A program made the translations under genes and the position numbers. Shown piece by piece: positions 1 through 13,297 of a stretch of 64,000 bases of DNA (the first letter of the stretch is position 1; each line of letters opens with the position of its first letter). This DNA comes from Silene conica (taxonomy: Eukaryota; Streptophyta; Magnoliopsida; Caryophyllales; Caryophyllaceae): NCBI GenBank assembly GCA_029255685.2, contig CM055312.2, positions 28,986,203 through 29,050,202 of the forward strand. Direction: 5' to 3'. The notes below the pieces were generated by a model, which did no database searches, was not told the origin of the DNA, and saw nothing but the letters and a program-made list of their open reading frames with translations.

Positions 1-688
1 ATAAAACTTTTGTAAATTTATAATGAACATTATTATGTGTTAATAAATTGTGTAAATAAATATAAAATGATTTCTTTACATGTGATTTTGGTTAAAAGGT
101 GAGAAATGGAGTTGAATTTCCCTTTTTGGGTCAAATTTATGGAACCTAATTACAATATTTGACACTTAAAAAGGTTAATTTCACAACTGGTATAAAGAAG
201 GTTGTTTACCAGTTTCACAGTTTTATATTGGAGACTTGGCAACTATATTCAGTGGGGTTCAATCCAATTAAGCTTCTCGGTTAAGAGGCAAACAAGCAAA
301 AACAGTATATTTAGTTATTTACAACTTGAAATGAGTGGTAATATAGACGACCCATATACACGAGTTCAACCCAGCATCCTTATAAACCTTTAATTCTTTA
401 ACCGAAAAACCAGGGCGTTGAGTTTCAGTTCGAAACAGGGAACTCTAATAGATCCGAGACAACATGAAATCATCCCTGAAATGGCCAAGTCATTCTTTGA
501 TAATGTGCCTGTTGTAGAAACTATGCACAACATTATCACTTTGATATTACTTGTAATATATATATATGCTTAATATAATACCAAACCCAGACCTGCAATA
601 TTCACAACTACATAACTTTTGTTCTCTTTAATTTTGACCATCACCTCCCCTTCTGCCTTCAACTGACACTTCCCAATGATGTCATAGC
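1..688. other. Downstream flank and probable 3' UTR of the RING-H2 gene
   Basis: No gene of its own is visible here. The stretch next to the stop codon at 689-691 lies downstream of the minus-strand RING-H2 gene and is probably its 3' untranslated region; AT-rich runs on the minus strand around 540-600 could hold poly(A) signals, but none is decisive. The rest, towards position 1, has only short chance reading frames and no recognisable protein. No repeat boundary was seen. Confidence 0.4.
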
Positions 689-3600
689 TCAGGGAGACTC
701 GTCAAAGGCCATCACCTACACCACGCAAACAAGTTTAGCGAGTATGAGCATATACACAACTACAAATTATAACATTGCGTCCGTCCAAAATTATTGTTCT
801 CGTTTCCGTTTGGCTTTGGCAGTAAATCGATGTTAACTTTGATCAGTAATTGCTCATAATTTTGAAGAGATGCAATGTAAAATTGTCATGTTTTATATTT
901 GTCAAAACGACTCGTTTGCCATTCCACTAGCTTGCACAGATACGCTAAACAGAAGAGAGAAAGGAATGTGGTGCTAGTGCTAAACCATTGAAGTATCACC
1001 GCGAAAAAAGGTTTAAGGTTCCCTACATTCGATTAAAATACTCCTTGCAAAAGTAAATTAAATGTACAGAACTAGTTTAAAATAACGGTCAACGTGAACA
1101 TCATTTAACCACCAAATTCAAAGAGAACGAAAAAATGGGAAGGATAGGGGTAACCTCTGTCCATAAAAATCACACGTTGCCCCATAATTTTACAAAAAAT
1201 ATGCAGAGGGAGTAAATTCAAGCTGCCCCTAGACATGGGTTCATTTCTTACGTAATTATTGTCCAAATGACAGAGGAGGGGGTCAAATTGAAGCATACAC
1301 AGTTGTCTTTATGTCATGATAGTTATCAAACTATTATCTTTATGATCAATGGGGGGATGTGGCTTTCTACTGATAACTTCGACAATTCCTACAACTACTA
1401 GACCATAAAGAGTCCTCTCAAATCAAACTCAATCTCATATTCTCATCAGAACAAATTTAGCCAATACAAGTATCATACTACCCTTACTACCCTTATTAGT
1501 TCAAACGACCTAGAAAAGCAACTGCTTTGTAACCCAAGTCATTCACCCGACATCTGTTGATGCCTCATAGCACAAGAGACGAGCATAATTACAAATCAGA
1601 ATTCTATTGATACTGAGACTGTTTGTGTGGGATATTCATTTGTGGAGTGAAACACTCAAGTCTGCTTTATTTAGGAGATAATGAGTTTAAACTTTAATGG
1701 CTACAAACGAAATGAAGCAGAATTCATGGGGAAAGTTTTTTCAGTAAAGCTGGACACTCATCCCCACCTCACCTAGTCGGGTTTCCGGAACCTTTAATCA
1801 TATCACTATTGAACAAAAGGAGACTGATCATATGATTATATACGTAATAAGTAAATCATTAACGCATTTCAACACAAGATAACTCATGAAGCAGTACCAA
1901 ATAAGTCCAAGGACTAAGATAAAAAAAATAGGGCCCAACTCCTATGTAGTTACCCCACCTCCAAACAACCATACACACCAAGAGAGGTTTGGTGACCTTC
2001 AACTTCAAGCACCAACAGTGCCTTTAAAACCAAATTTGGGAGTTGTTTAATTGCATGAAAAAAATAGTGCATTAACAAAAGAAATTGATACCTTTCCACA
2101 TACTGGGCAGTTCTCACTTCGCTCCATCCACTCATAGATGCACCCTAAATGAAAATGATGGGAGCACTTGGTCACTATCTTTGGGTTCTCTGCAGTGTAA
2201 TCTGTGTCAAAGATGCACAAGGCAGAAGATACTATTAGGATTTCAGAATCAAAGAGAAGGGATATTCACTATTCAGGGACTAGAAGAAATGAAAACTGGA
2301 TTTTGAGATGTGTAATTTATACTAACGAATAAACAAGGGAAAAGAAAGCTATAAGATGAACAAAAGAACAACAACATTATCGCAGGTGGCAGCGTAAAGG
2401 AAGGTCAGTGTACACAGCCATACCACTTATATTAGCTAGAAAGGCTTTTCCTTGATAGCTCACAATCAAAAATTGTATCACAAAGTGCAACAAATTTTTT
2501 TAATTTTGCAATACAAATAAGTGCAGCCAGTTTATAATGTCTGCTTCCATCCCCAAGAAGATAATGTCTGCTTCCATCCAAGAAGCCATTTATGAAAGAT
2601 AGCAACTGACAAATGGACGAATTACCTTCAAGACATGTTGGACAAACATCTTCATCCTCCGATGACGAATAAAAATAACCCATAACTGTTGTGGCTTTAG
2701 CTGAGGAAAGCTTCACAGAAGATTTGCGATTCTCTTTAGAACCATCTTCACAAGTTGACTCATTCCACTTCTCCCCTGTACTGAGAGGGTCAGAATCAGA
2801 ATCAATATCACTTCTTCTGAGGGGCTCCGCTTCATCATGTGAATGGCTGGAACCCTTCTCCCGTCTAGAAAACAGTCCATCCCGCTGCAAACGGTAATAT
2901 CTAGGATCCGCATCATAAGGCAAGGGCCTCGGAGGAGAGCGGTACATATCAACTAGAGAATTGTCATTTGACACCACACTATTCGGCGAACCTTGGATAG
3001 ATGAAGTGATAGCTTGAACTTCCCCCCTTCGGAATAATGAAGAATACTGTATCCAAAATAGAGACAAACCCACAAAAAATTTAATTACAATGTCCCATTT
3101 AGTATTTGGAATACACTATTATGTAAAACAAAATAGCAAAAATGATGGCCAAAAACATATTAATTATCTTCTCGCAGTCCCTGGATCCCACACACAACAT
3201 CAATCCCTCACACAGTAAGGGTGTGTTTGGATAGGTAAAAAGGAGGGAAAGGGAGGAGAGGGAGAAGGAGGGAAAAGAAAGGGAGAAAGGGGGAGGGGAG
3301 GGAGAATGGAAGAGGTGATTTTCCCTCCAAATCTTGCCTATGTGGGAGAGAAAATAAATTGGCTTGGAGGAGGGGAATGGAGGGATCCATTTTCCCTTCC
3401 CTCCAAATCCTTCCATATCCATTTTCCTAATCAAACAATGGATTTCACATCTTTCCAATTCCCTCCCCTCCCTTTCCCTCCAAATCCCTCAATCCAAACA
3501 CACCCTAAAGTAAAAAACATTATCCAGCTCTTCAACATAGAATGAGTTGGATAACTGTATTGCATCTAACCGAAACTTTAGAAGTCTCTTTGGAGAAACA

Positions 3601-4529
3601 TCTACACTATGCGTCTCAAACTTTGATCCCTTCAAGAAGAACCTCTTCAAGGTTTTAATGGAAAAATCTCTTTCCTCGAGTAAGGTAGAAGGAAAAGATG
3701 TGCTAAGTTGCAAATGATTATCTTCTAAATGAAACACTTACCTACATGCCTAAACACCCTTACCATCCACCCCACCCACAAATGGAAGAGTTCCTCTCCT
3801 TGTCTGTCTCCCTTGTGCATTCCCAGCCTCATTCCCCGCCAAATTTTGACAAAGACCAGAGATCTCAAAAGTTTCAGTGGATCAACCTAACCATCCTCGA
3901 ATAAATAACTTGCAGACTAGGCTGTAAAAACTTACAGCCTGCTTCATATCTTCCAATACAAATATACAATGAAAGTAACATTGTCAATAGTCTTCAGAGA
4001 CGTATAGTTCACAATGTATTAATCACCTATAACCTAGCATTCATCATGATGAGACATGTCAAACACTGTCTAGGCTATACATGTTTGATTTATGAATAGC
4101 TCATACAGCTTTAGTTTTTCCTCTCAAATTATCCCTTTTGAGGTCCTTACTCATACTCATCAAAAAGGTCTAGACTCTTTACAAAGATCAGTAATAGGCC
4201 AGTAATCATATACATAAGAATTTCAAGTATTTATCCATTATTGATACTATCAGTATTCAAAAGCCTGTTGTGAAAGAGCTAAGGACTAATAAGAAATTAA
4301 TAGAATAGACAGGTATGTTTTGGCCTCAGTCACGATCCAACTCAATGAAATTCAAAGCGAGAGAAAGAGAAAGACAAACATATGGAGAAGCCGAAATTCA
4401 GTAACGTACCATATGAAAGAAATTTTGAAGGAAACAATTAAGACAAACACAGTTCCTATAAATAGAACTGTTTCTGTTGACATAGTCTTCTAAATCCTCC
4501 ACATGCAAACAGGAACAAATTGTGCCCAT
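689..4529 (-). CDS. RING-H2 E3 ubiquitin ligase, At3g02290-like, four coding exons
   Basis: Probable E3 ubiquitin ligase of the plant At3g02290-like family; its substrate is unknown. Minus-strand coding exons, each bounded by GT and AG, are 4529-4410, 3046-2626, 2201-2092 and 715-689. They sum to 678 nt, or 225 residues plus stop, close to what I recall for the family. The start is ATG at 4529, giving the family N-terminus (MGTICSC, then EDYVN and RNCVCLNCFLQNFF). Gly2 with Cys5 and Cys7 could allow myristoylation and S-acylation (inference). The middle carries the family's YRSPPRPLPYDADPRY and RREKGSSHSH blocks and an acidic SSSEDED stretch. A C-terminal RING-H2 domain has C175, C178, C193, H195, H198, C201, C212 and C215, a complete C3H2C3 set. 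The last exon encodes only VMAFDESP and follows a 1376-nt intron; family members end in a similar VMEFNETP. Exon phases agree throughout. Identity is firm; transcript ends are not. Confidence 0.92.
2534..2586. repeat. Short tandem duplication inside intron 2 of the RING-H2 gene
   Basis: Two adjacent copies of a 26-27 base unit beginning ATAATGTCTGCTTCCATCC lie at 2534-2560 and 2561-2586, within the 424-nt intron between coding exons 2 and 3. The copies differ by one or two bases. This looks like a local slippage duplication with no coding effect. Confidence 0.75.
3219..3505. mobile_element. Tourist-like (PIF/Harbinger) MITE in intron 1 of the RING-H2 gene
   Basis: A 287-bp fold-back element whose ends are GGGTGTGTTTGGAT and its exact reverse complement ATCCAAACACACCC. 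It is flanked on both sides by TAA (3216-3218 and 3506-3508), the 3-bp target preferred by PIF/Harbinger elements. The left half is purine-rich (GGGA runs) and the right half pyrimidine-rich, so most of the element can fold into one hairpin. There is no coding capacity. It lies in the 1363-nt intron between coding exons 1 and 2, away from both splice sites. Confidence 0.85.
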
Positions 4530-5720
4530 GATTGTGTCTGCTACTCTGATGATTATTAAACCAGATGCACAGCCTGCTCACTGTGATTTTGTGCTCTGGC
4601 AACTGGCAGGCAGATGAAATGAGAGAGGGCACTCAGCCCGCAGAAGGTTGTTGCCTCTACGAACTACTACCCTCTCTCCCCTTAGGGAGCAAAGTCGTTA
4701 ATGTCCAATGTGGTATAGTAGCTGAGTGATTTAGCAACTTCCTTAGCCTGAAATAAAAGCAACAATACAACAAAAACAACAATACAGCCTTAATCCCAAA
4801 CTGATTAGCAGACTCAAAAATCTGCCTAATGTAGCTGAAATTGAGTCTAATAGCTAAAGAAATACAAATCCCAATTCTGCTCTCAAAGCAAGTAAACCAT
4901 CATAACACAATTGAAACCTATACAAGATACATGCACTGAACTAATCATCTACTAAACTATCATCACTCAACCAAAAACATGGACAGAATTTCAACAATTT
5001 CAAACGTGAATACGAAGAAAGGACAGCTCTTTCAACGGTAGCATGATTTGTACCGCAAAACTGCATCTTTTTCCCATGATAGTAGATGAAATAAACCACA
5101 AAATTAACACAACCCCAGAAACATAAATTTTAAGCGCAAAATATTAACAAAACCCAAAATCACACATCTGAAAAATACTCAAAACATGGAAAAATTGCAT
5201 GAAATAAAAGGCAAAAATGCAAAGCCAGAGATTTCACACAGGATCCAACAGTAAAACATGCAAAATTCAGATGCCAATTTCAGAAAATCACTGCCCATGT
5301 ATCATCAAACCTTAAAAAGACAATTTCAGCAAGAAATTACATGAAAATCTAAAGGGAAAAAAATGAAAAAGATGGTACCTTCAAAAGGGATACAAATAGA
5401 TACCCTGATAGTGATAATCAGACAGGTAAATAAGGAAAAAAGAGGTAATTAACCCAGAAATCTGAAGTCAATTATTCCAAAAAAGATAAAAAGGGGAAGG
5501 ACAGAAGAAAGGGATTGAGAATTTAGGAAGAAAATAAAGTAAAGAATCGCGGAATTAAAGCGAATTGAGAGGGTGGTGACTGGTGGTGGGTAGAGGTGAG
5601 AAAGAAGGTGCACTGACGACCATCTTTGTTTTCATTATTCCCATTTGTGTTGCTTTAATATTTGGTACTACTACTATTATATTATATTTATTTATTTATA
5701 TTTATAAATCTTAAAATTTG
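4530..5720 (-). promoter_or_regulatory. 5' leader with an intron, and likely core promoter of the RING-H2 gene
   Basis: Just upstream of the start codon the minus strand shows an acceptor CAG at 4540-4538, leaving 8 leader bases (4537-4530) before ATG. A matching donor, GAAG then GTACCATC, lies at 5379-5378, implying a 5'-UTR intron of about 840 nt (5378 to 4538). The first leader exon is therefore about 5379 to 5640 and is CT-rich on the minus strand, as plant leaders often are. An A/T-only stretch with TATAAATA-like sequence near 5690-5706 could be the TATA region. The leader intron is an inference from splice signals; the promoter call is weak. Confidence 0.45.
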
Positions 5721-5818
5721 GTGGTCGCTCTCGATGTTACTCAGTGCCCATCTTGACATTTTGTAGGACATAATAATACTTTTTCTTCCGGTTATTTGTT
5801 GTCCTCTTTTTTAAAAGA

Positions 5819-6186
5819 TGTCTTACCTTTATTTGGAATACTAGATGTGAAAGTGTATCTGATTATATGAGGTCAGGGATCTCTACTGATGGGATGCGGG
5901 GAGATTAGGTTATTGTGTGATACTAGGGACCATAACCCTAGGTGACTATATATAGTCTTTTTAGTCTAATGCGCCCTTCATCATTTAGAAACCTAATGGG
6001 TATCTACACTTAGATAATAGTCAGGCCCATACTTTTTAAGACGTACATAAGCTCGTATTTAATACACCGTAGTCGATCACTTTATATTTGGGCATAACTT
6101 AATTGATAGCGCATAAATACAATTACTTACTACCGAATAAATAATTTGTCGACATATATTATTGTATTATGCCCATAATTCTTACA
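5819..6186 (-). repeat. Left LTR of the outer copia-like element
   Basis: Matches the right LTR through the GATGGGATGCGGGGAGATTA block, the CTATATATAGTC block and the terminal CCCATAATTCTTACA. It is shorter than the right copy near its outer end. It preserves the unoccupied target sequence TTAGATAATAGTC, which in the right LTR is interrupted by the CACTA transposon. Confidence 0.75.
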
Positions 6187-9100
6187 ATCTCCCACTTGGG
6201 TCAAATACATCAATATATGTGTTACACCTGATAATTGTATTTACAATAACCTTATGAGCTCAAAAATGCTATCACAATCTAACCGTCTTAAGCAATTCGG
6301 TCCATCAATCATATCAACATAGGATCAAAGCGGCCTTTGCTACAATTTGTCGTAACAAGACCCTCAATGGTCACATATGACAATATAACCAACGACATGA
6401 ATCGAGCATGGGAGTGCAGCATGAAAATAACATCCGAATGTGATCCAAATATGCATATTTCCAACTGGTCCACCCTAGTGAGATCGATCAAATAAAACAG
6501 AGTGAAACCATAAACCGAAAACTTTATTTTTGTAGAACTTAATAACCGTAAACTTTAATGTGTCTAACATGACAAACTCCCACTTAAACTGAATTTCCTT
6601 AAAACCGAAACACGCATTTGAGCAATGAGCTCAAGAAAGACTGTGGGTGGTAATTACTTAATAAGCGGATCCGCAAAATGGAGTTTGTATCAACATGTAT
6701 AATTGACACCTTTTCACTCTAAAATGTTTCTTAAACAATACGTCACTTGTATTGTTAATTTGAAATTATGATAACTGACACATTTGTCACAAAATAACTT
6801 AAGTGGTCTTTCAATACCAAATCGAATTTGCAGCCTTAAGACAAATGAACATAACCATCTAGGAGTCGAAATACCGAATGATCTAAACCTGAATCGATCT
6901 CTTATGGGTAATGTTTTGTTCTAAATGTAAATGACAAACAATATACTTGACTGCCCTTAGTGGATCCAATATCCTAGTCTGTAGCAACTTAGTATCTGTC
7001 AAATAAACTTTAGAATGTACGCAATATCTGAACGCATACAAACTAAATATATATCATAATGCTTAAACACACAAAATATTTTCTGAAACATACGAATTAA
7101 GCATTACTCAATGAATATTTCATTTAGGGCATTTGAGACTAATTTGTCTCCTTTACTGAAAGGATATAAAACCGGAATATTTTCATACTCCCACTGAATC
7201 CCGAGTATCAACAATCATCAACAACATTCATCTAATATCAAATAAGATGATAGCAATTCAGATTTGTAGTCTTTATGACGGAAACCTTACTTAAGACTTT
7301 ATTGGATGAATTACCTCAATATGCAAAACATTTACTTTGAATCTATTGAATCAAGGTTATAGCTTTTTGCACTAAATAGTTTCATCAATGTCATAATTGA
7401 GAAACAAATTTGAACATTCATCCAATATAACCGAAAAATGAATATGCCAAAATGTCCTTATAGTCAAGATCGTCAAAATGAAATTCATTGTCACATTACC
7501 TTTTGAACCTTTTGGTAACAAATAAATATTTGAAACCAATATATTTCATAACTTTAGGTAATTGAACAATGTCCAAATGACTTAATTTCTTTAAGGCATC
7601 GATCCACCTATATGAATTAGGACCTTCAATGGTTTGTTAAATGGTGACTAGATCGCCTTCTAACATTCCATCATCTAACTCTTATTGCAACTTGTTATTC
7701 CATTATTACACTGTTATCCATTTTATCCATATAGGAAAACAATGTAATTAATTTAGTTGCATTTACTTTAATAAGTAGATCGTCTAATGAATTGGTTATT
7801 GAGATAGTTGAGTTTGTTTCTACTGAATTGATCTTTATGATCCTGTATAGGGAGACTTTAAACAATGTCAATTACCTTTTCTGCCACTCAAACTCAATAA
7901 TCTCAATGAACCCCTTAATGTCTGTTTTAAACAACTTGATTTTGGGATCACTAACTTATTACCCTTAGAACAAACAAATCATTGACCGTCCTTAGTAAGT
8001 CCAACTATTAATTAACCTTATGACTTTTAAGTCTCCTCCTTAATTAATTGGACATGCAAAATGTGTAAATGAGTTACACTATGATTAAATAGTCAATGTC
8101 ATTGTTAGAACTTTATCAAAGACAATTGCAAACTTTAAGAACTTATTACTAGAGACATCTGGAAAAGAGCAAGTATAACAATTAATCATACCCCATATCC
8201 AGCTTTAAGATTATGCTACACCATCGATACTAACATTGACGTTGTAAATATCCACATTTATGATAAATATGACATAATTAATTCTTTATTGAGTAAAACA
8301 ACTCAGTCAAATATCACGAAAAACGTCAAGAACTTAAAACTTCTCACAAATGAGATTTAGATATCCATGCCTATATTTTATCTACAGAACGAATTAAACC
8401 GCAAATGCTGAGAGTATAAAATAGTTCAGCTGCTTGTATATGTTAGTAATAAGACATCGAAAAAACATAACTTTGATATCTAATCTCCCTTTTATTTGTC
8501 TTTATTCCCTTAGAATGAATATCTGAAGTAAGGAGCCAACAATTTCATTTTGACACAAAACTTTAATTTTCCTTTTAATGTGTCATACCGAAAAGAAACT
8601 GTCATTTCTTAATTGTACTTTATATCCACCGAACTTTAATGCAAACTTATTTGAAAGAGATTACAATCTAAACTATAAATAGTTATAAAAAATGATGAAT
8701 TCACCATTATTTGAATTAGGAAAAGACAAACAATTGATTATTCCTCGATAGACAAGGAACCAAATTTGTTCATATGAAAAATAATCGTTATACCAAAGTG
8801 TTTTCCAAATTCAAATAAAAGGACAAGTCATTAATGATAACTAAAATAGTTGACTGTCTCAAACTCAGATGATGAGTTACCCCAAATAGATGAATCTTTC
8901 ATCATCACTTGGCTGTTACATCTTATTTATACTTGCATTAATATACTTATGTAGGCGAAAAACCAAATCCACCCATCAAACATGATTGGATATAAAAAAT
9001 AACCTTAGACAAATCCAATGAGAAACCTAACTTTACCGACACGCAGAACGTTTAAAAAGAATTTGCTAGATTTACCTTATGTGTCAAAACTCTTAACAAA

Positions 9101-11800
9101 CCAACACTAAATAGTCTAACCTTAGGTTTGTCTTGAGTTTGACTTTTGCAGCTTCTTAATTAACTAAATGAACTGAACAATGCCCTTAAATATTTCCTTA
9201 ATTTCTTGTTAGATAATTATTAAACATACATTGTGAATGTACTACTGCTCAAATCACGTGAATCGACACGAGACTTTAATCCTTATGAGTAGCAATTACA
9301 CATTCTCAAAACAATGTTATGATTATCGCAACCCGAAGTAATTGTTTACATTCTTTACCATTCATTTAATAAATGGATTCATCCGAATCAAGAATCTAAC
9401 TGAACATGACGGATATAATAATCATAAATGTCAAACTGAATGAACAAAACGATATTCTTTTATTTTGAATAAATTCAAATAATTAAAGTGTCGTTGCAAA
9501 ATTAATATTTAGTTATTAAACAGAAATATTATTTAGACACAAACATTACTCTTTGAATAATTGTAATCAAATATTGATAATAAACTCACGTCGAATACTA
9601 AGCCTTCCTTTGGGCCGACTTAATACACACATGCAATACCAAATAATCGTCACATATTTATTACCCAACGTGTACATGAAATTCGGCCAAATAATAGCCT
9701 TCCTGTGGGCCGACCATTATTCGCATGAATTACACACACTAAACCAATGAATTGAAGTTATTCACCGTAAAAGCTTTATGGGCATCCTTATGAGTGTCAT
9801 AAACATAAAGACACTCCCTTAACTTGATTTTCAGATTCAATACTGGCATCCCCATCATCGCAAGATACCTAGCACAACATAACTTTAGTCTTTAGACATA
9901 AAATTAACTTGTAATTGGTCATCTTGGTGTAGTGATCAAATATTAACAATAAACTCCTGTCAAACATTAAGCCTTCCTTTGGGCCGACTTAATATTCACA
10001 TGGAAACCTTATAATTGTTACATATTTATCACCACAAGCATGACTGAACTTCGGCCAAATAATAGCCTTCTTTGGGCCGACCATTATCCGCATGAAATTC
10101 AGTCATACATCGTAGTCATAATATCTAAATTATTCAACTTACACCACAGAGGTTACTTTGGCAACTTATTGTGTCGATTAAACAACCTAAAATATTAGAC
10201 CCGTTATTATAAATCTATATGGCCAATTATTAAATCTGAAAAAAAAACAAGTATGTAATTAACAAGTGCCTTCACCTTCAGTGATATACACAACTTTATC
10301 AAAATAATCCATTAGTCCAAATAATTCTTTAAAATTAATAGACCGTATAAGTATATATCTTTAATTTTCACTTGTTATACCTTAAGTTTGCTTGTAAGAC
10401 AACAAATAAATAATATTATAAATAAATTTCAGTACATACATGTTTAGGTCAAAATTTACCTAATGTTGTTTATGGAGGTTATAGTGATTTCAAGCCTAGA
10501 TTATGGTATGTTTAGGTGAGTTAATTGTTAGGAGATTGAGAGAAAGGTATGTAAGAACACAAAGAGATGATGACGCAGAAAACCCCTTAGGGAAAAACTG
10601 CGGGAGGAAGGTTTCCTCCAAGTTTCTATTAGAATTCTCCTTTAGAGTATGTATCGTATTATAAGTATTTTTAGGGTTTTTCTTGATGCTCTAGTATGCT
10701 CAGTGTGTGAATGAATCTCTAATGTACAAGGTTTTACATATTTATAATACTATTCTCCTATGGACCGTTGGATAAAGTTGCCATCCAACGGATCCTTTGC
10801 TCTTCTCCCTTCCTTTTCGAGCTTATTTCTCCTTCTTCCTTTTTCTGGGCAGGTCTGAATGTGTGGCCTTTTATGGCAAACCTCGAGCCTTGACTATTTC
10901 GGCTTCTTCCTCTCCCTCGTTCTTGCTGCCTCCTTTCTTCCTTTGCACTCTTCTTTTCCTGTGGGCCTCTCCTTCTTCTTGTGCCGTTGACTTTGGTACC
11001 AAATGTACATCCTTGGGCTAATTACACAATGCCATGTGTTAATGCACAAAATAGTATATTTGGGGCATAACAACACATTTTATTAGTAGTTGTCAAATAT
11101 GTACAAACACTATATTACCAAGTGAGGATAGATTAACGTGCAGAAAAACGCACTATCTTAACTTAATTGGCACAGGATTTCAGCCATTAGTCAAATAAAC
11201 CAAGCCAAATCATGAGCCTTAACCAACTAAATAAAATCCAATACTCTCATGATCATTAACAATTAATAGTCAAGTTGAATTCATAATGCATAAAACTCAT
11301 CTGTTCTGTTGTTGGCTAAGCTGTGTAATACTCAAAACAATAATGAAATCAATGTATCCTTATTACTTCATACTTTAGGATCTCATTAAAGTAATGCTTA
11401 ACTCAGACCAAATAATTTACAAATGAATGAATATATATGCCGCTATGAATAATAGTAGGACCAATGATAATATTATATCCATCCATGTGAAACCACACAT
11501 GTGATCTTTCACGAATAATATTAACAACCATACCTTAGTGAAACTATACAACATGCTGGATACCAATTGTATAGAATTTATAGAACGGCAAATCACAATT
11601 CACAAGTATATTGAATCACATATACCGTAGGCAAGAGAGATTTATCCACCATAATTACAGAAATTGATTACGCAAAAATTGAAAACATAATTGACAGTTG
11701 TTCATCAACATGTTATTCATGTAAAACGAAATAACCCAGAACACTGTCAACTTGATAACCATCCCAAATAATTGAATATGAAGGTGGCTCTAATACCACT
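6187..11800. other. Interior of the outer element, no intact gene
   Basis: About 5.6 kb of AT-rich sequence between the LTRs without any substantial open frame. Short stretches, for example the minus-strand match to the DPLTK-like motif near 6660, parallel the RNase H end of the Angela element at 15884-16807, suggesting a decayed copia pol. A C/T-rich block around 10797-10985 is low-complexity rather than coding. Confidence 0.5.
9568..10115. repeat. Imperfect direct duplication of about 170 bp inside the outer element
   Basis: Two similar units, about 9568-9735 and 9945-10115, share AAGCCTTCCTTTGGGCCGAC, the AATTCGGCCAAATAATAGCC-type segment and GGGCCGACCATTAT. They are separated by about 200 bases and differ by roughly 15-20 percent by eye. 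Each unit also contains an internal echo (GGGCCGACTTAAT versus GGGCCGACCATTAT). Confidence 0.7.
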
Positions 11801-12101
11801 TGTTAGATTTAATCATTCAATAATAGCCATAAACTTTATACTAAATTATTCGGTAAATACTAGATGCGGAAGCGTACCTGATTACATGACAAAAGGTTAG
11901 GATATCGTCTGAAGGGACGGTCTTTGGATTAGGTCTTCTAGTAGACACACATACCAGAGGGGATCTCTACTGATGGGATGCGGGGAGATTAGGTTATTGT
12001 GTACTACTAGGGTACCATAACCGTAGGTGACTATATATAGTCTCCTTAGTCTAATGCGCCCATCATGCATTAGCAACCTAATGGGTATCTACACTTAGAT
12101 A
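11801..12101 (-). repeat. Right LTR of the outer copia-like element, first part
   Basis: Starts TGTTAGATTTAATC directly after the primer-binding site and runs to the ATA target duplication (12099-12101) of the CACTA insertion. The remainder resumes at 33239. Differences from the left LTR include substitutions and a roughly 70-base stretch around 11900-11960 that is missing on the left. Confidence 0.8.
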
Positions 12102-12250
12102 CACTAGTAGAAAAAGATCTATTTGCGGCTATCTATTTGAGGCGTTTTAGGCCAATAGCAGCAAATAGTTTATGAGTTATTTGAGGCGTTTTGTAAAAAG
12201 CGCAGCAAATATGTTATTTGAGGCGTTTTTGTGAAAAACGCCGCAAATAA
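12102..12250. repeat. CACTA left terminal and sub-terminal repeats
   Basis: After the terminal CACTAGTAGAAAAA come several copies of TATTTGAGGCGTTTT (near 12132, 12177 and 12213) interleaved with reverse-orientation CGCCGCAAATA-like copies. Such clustered, mixed-orientation sub-terminal motifs are where CACTA transposase binds in studied families (established for En/Spm); binding here is inference. Confidence 0.8.
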
Positions 12251-13123
12251 GTATATATTAAAAATAAAAGGAAAAGGAATTGAAAGAGGGATATATTATT
12301 GATTAGACGCATAAAACCGTACACAACATTACTGAATCTCCCTCCCAAACTCTCTCGACAACCACCGCAAATCTGCCAACCACCGCCTCACCGCCACTGG
12401 AAATCGATGCCAATGGACGGAACTCGCACCTCACCATATCCTCTATTCTTATTATTCTAAATTAGGTATGTGAATTGATTTTAGGGTTAACTATTTTCGA
12501 TTAATTGGAGTTTGAATTAGCAAAATACAATAGATTAATTCAATTCATTTTTATCTTTTAATGTTTCTGATTAGTATTTATCCTATTTCTCTTTTAATGT
12601 TTCTGATTTGCTTTTGTACCTTGTTCATTGGATTAATTGTTAGGGTTTATATTTGTTTTGGATTAATTATTTTTGTTAGGGTTTATGTTTAAGGTAAAAT
12701 TTGTTTTCTTTGAATTTCCCAACTTCGAAGGAGTGTAAATCACGAATTTGTTCATTTTTCTTCTGTTCCATCAAATCTTATGGTCTTCAAGAACTTCAGT
12801 GGTTCAAGCAAGCACACTGCTAATGGTTTAATATTTTTCGCTGAACTGGAGTGTTATGTAAGATGATGTGTTTGATATAGTTTCAGTTGGCTGATAATTG
12901 CTTCTCATTTGAGTGTAATATTAAAGTCAGATTCTCAACGTTTAATGATTTTGTAAATGTACTACATCGTTTAAGTTGGTAATTTGTGGTAAAATGTATC
13001 GTGTCTTGTGCTTAAACTGTTGGTAAAAGCTTGATATCTTTCTGATTATTAGAGTTTTTCTGGTTTGATATTTTATTTAGTCAATTGTTTTTGTCTGAGT
13101 TCACTGCAATTTGCAATTTGTCA

Positions 13124-13297
13124 AAATTCTGGGAGGTTGTGTGTGACGAACATGGCATTGCCACAACCGGTAAGTATGTTGGTACATCTGACCTGCAGTT
13201 GGAGCATGTCAATGTCTACTACAACGAGTCTTCTTGCGGTAGATTTGTTCCTCGTGCCGTGATGGATCTTGAGCCTGGTACCATGGATGCTGTGTGA
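13124..13297 (+). pseudogene. Captured beta-tubulin exon-1 fragment
   Basis: The frame reads [12 protein letters not shown], then [20 protein letters not shown] and [17 protein letters not shown], the unmistakable N-terminal region of plant beta-tubulin (about residues 19-75). One residue of the usual RAVLMDLEP is absent, and the frame ends right after DAV where homology is lost. Upstream, homology stops at about K19, so this is an internal piece of the first tubulin exon, not a gene. It lies inside the CACTA element in the same direction as the other captured fragments. Confidence 0.93.

Noticed and set aside
3099-3545. Serine/phenylalanine- or proline-rich frames in intron 1 of the RING-H2 gene
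   Set aside because: They cross the purine- and pyrimidine-rich arms of the Tourist-like MITE and are spliced out.
10797-11076. Possible small secreted protein (phenylalanine/leucine-rich start)
   Set aside because: C/T-rich low-complexity DNA inside an old copia-like element, with open frames on both strands and no homology I recognise.
13065-13297. Functional beta-tubulin gene
   Set aside because: Only about 57 residues of the first exon are present, one internal residue is missing and homology ends abruptly on both sides inside a transposon.
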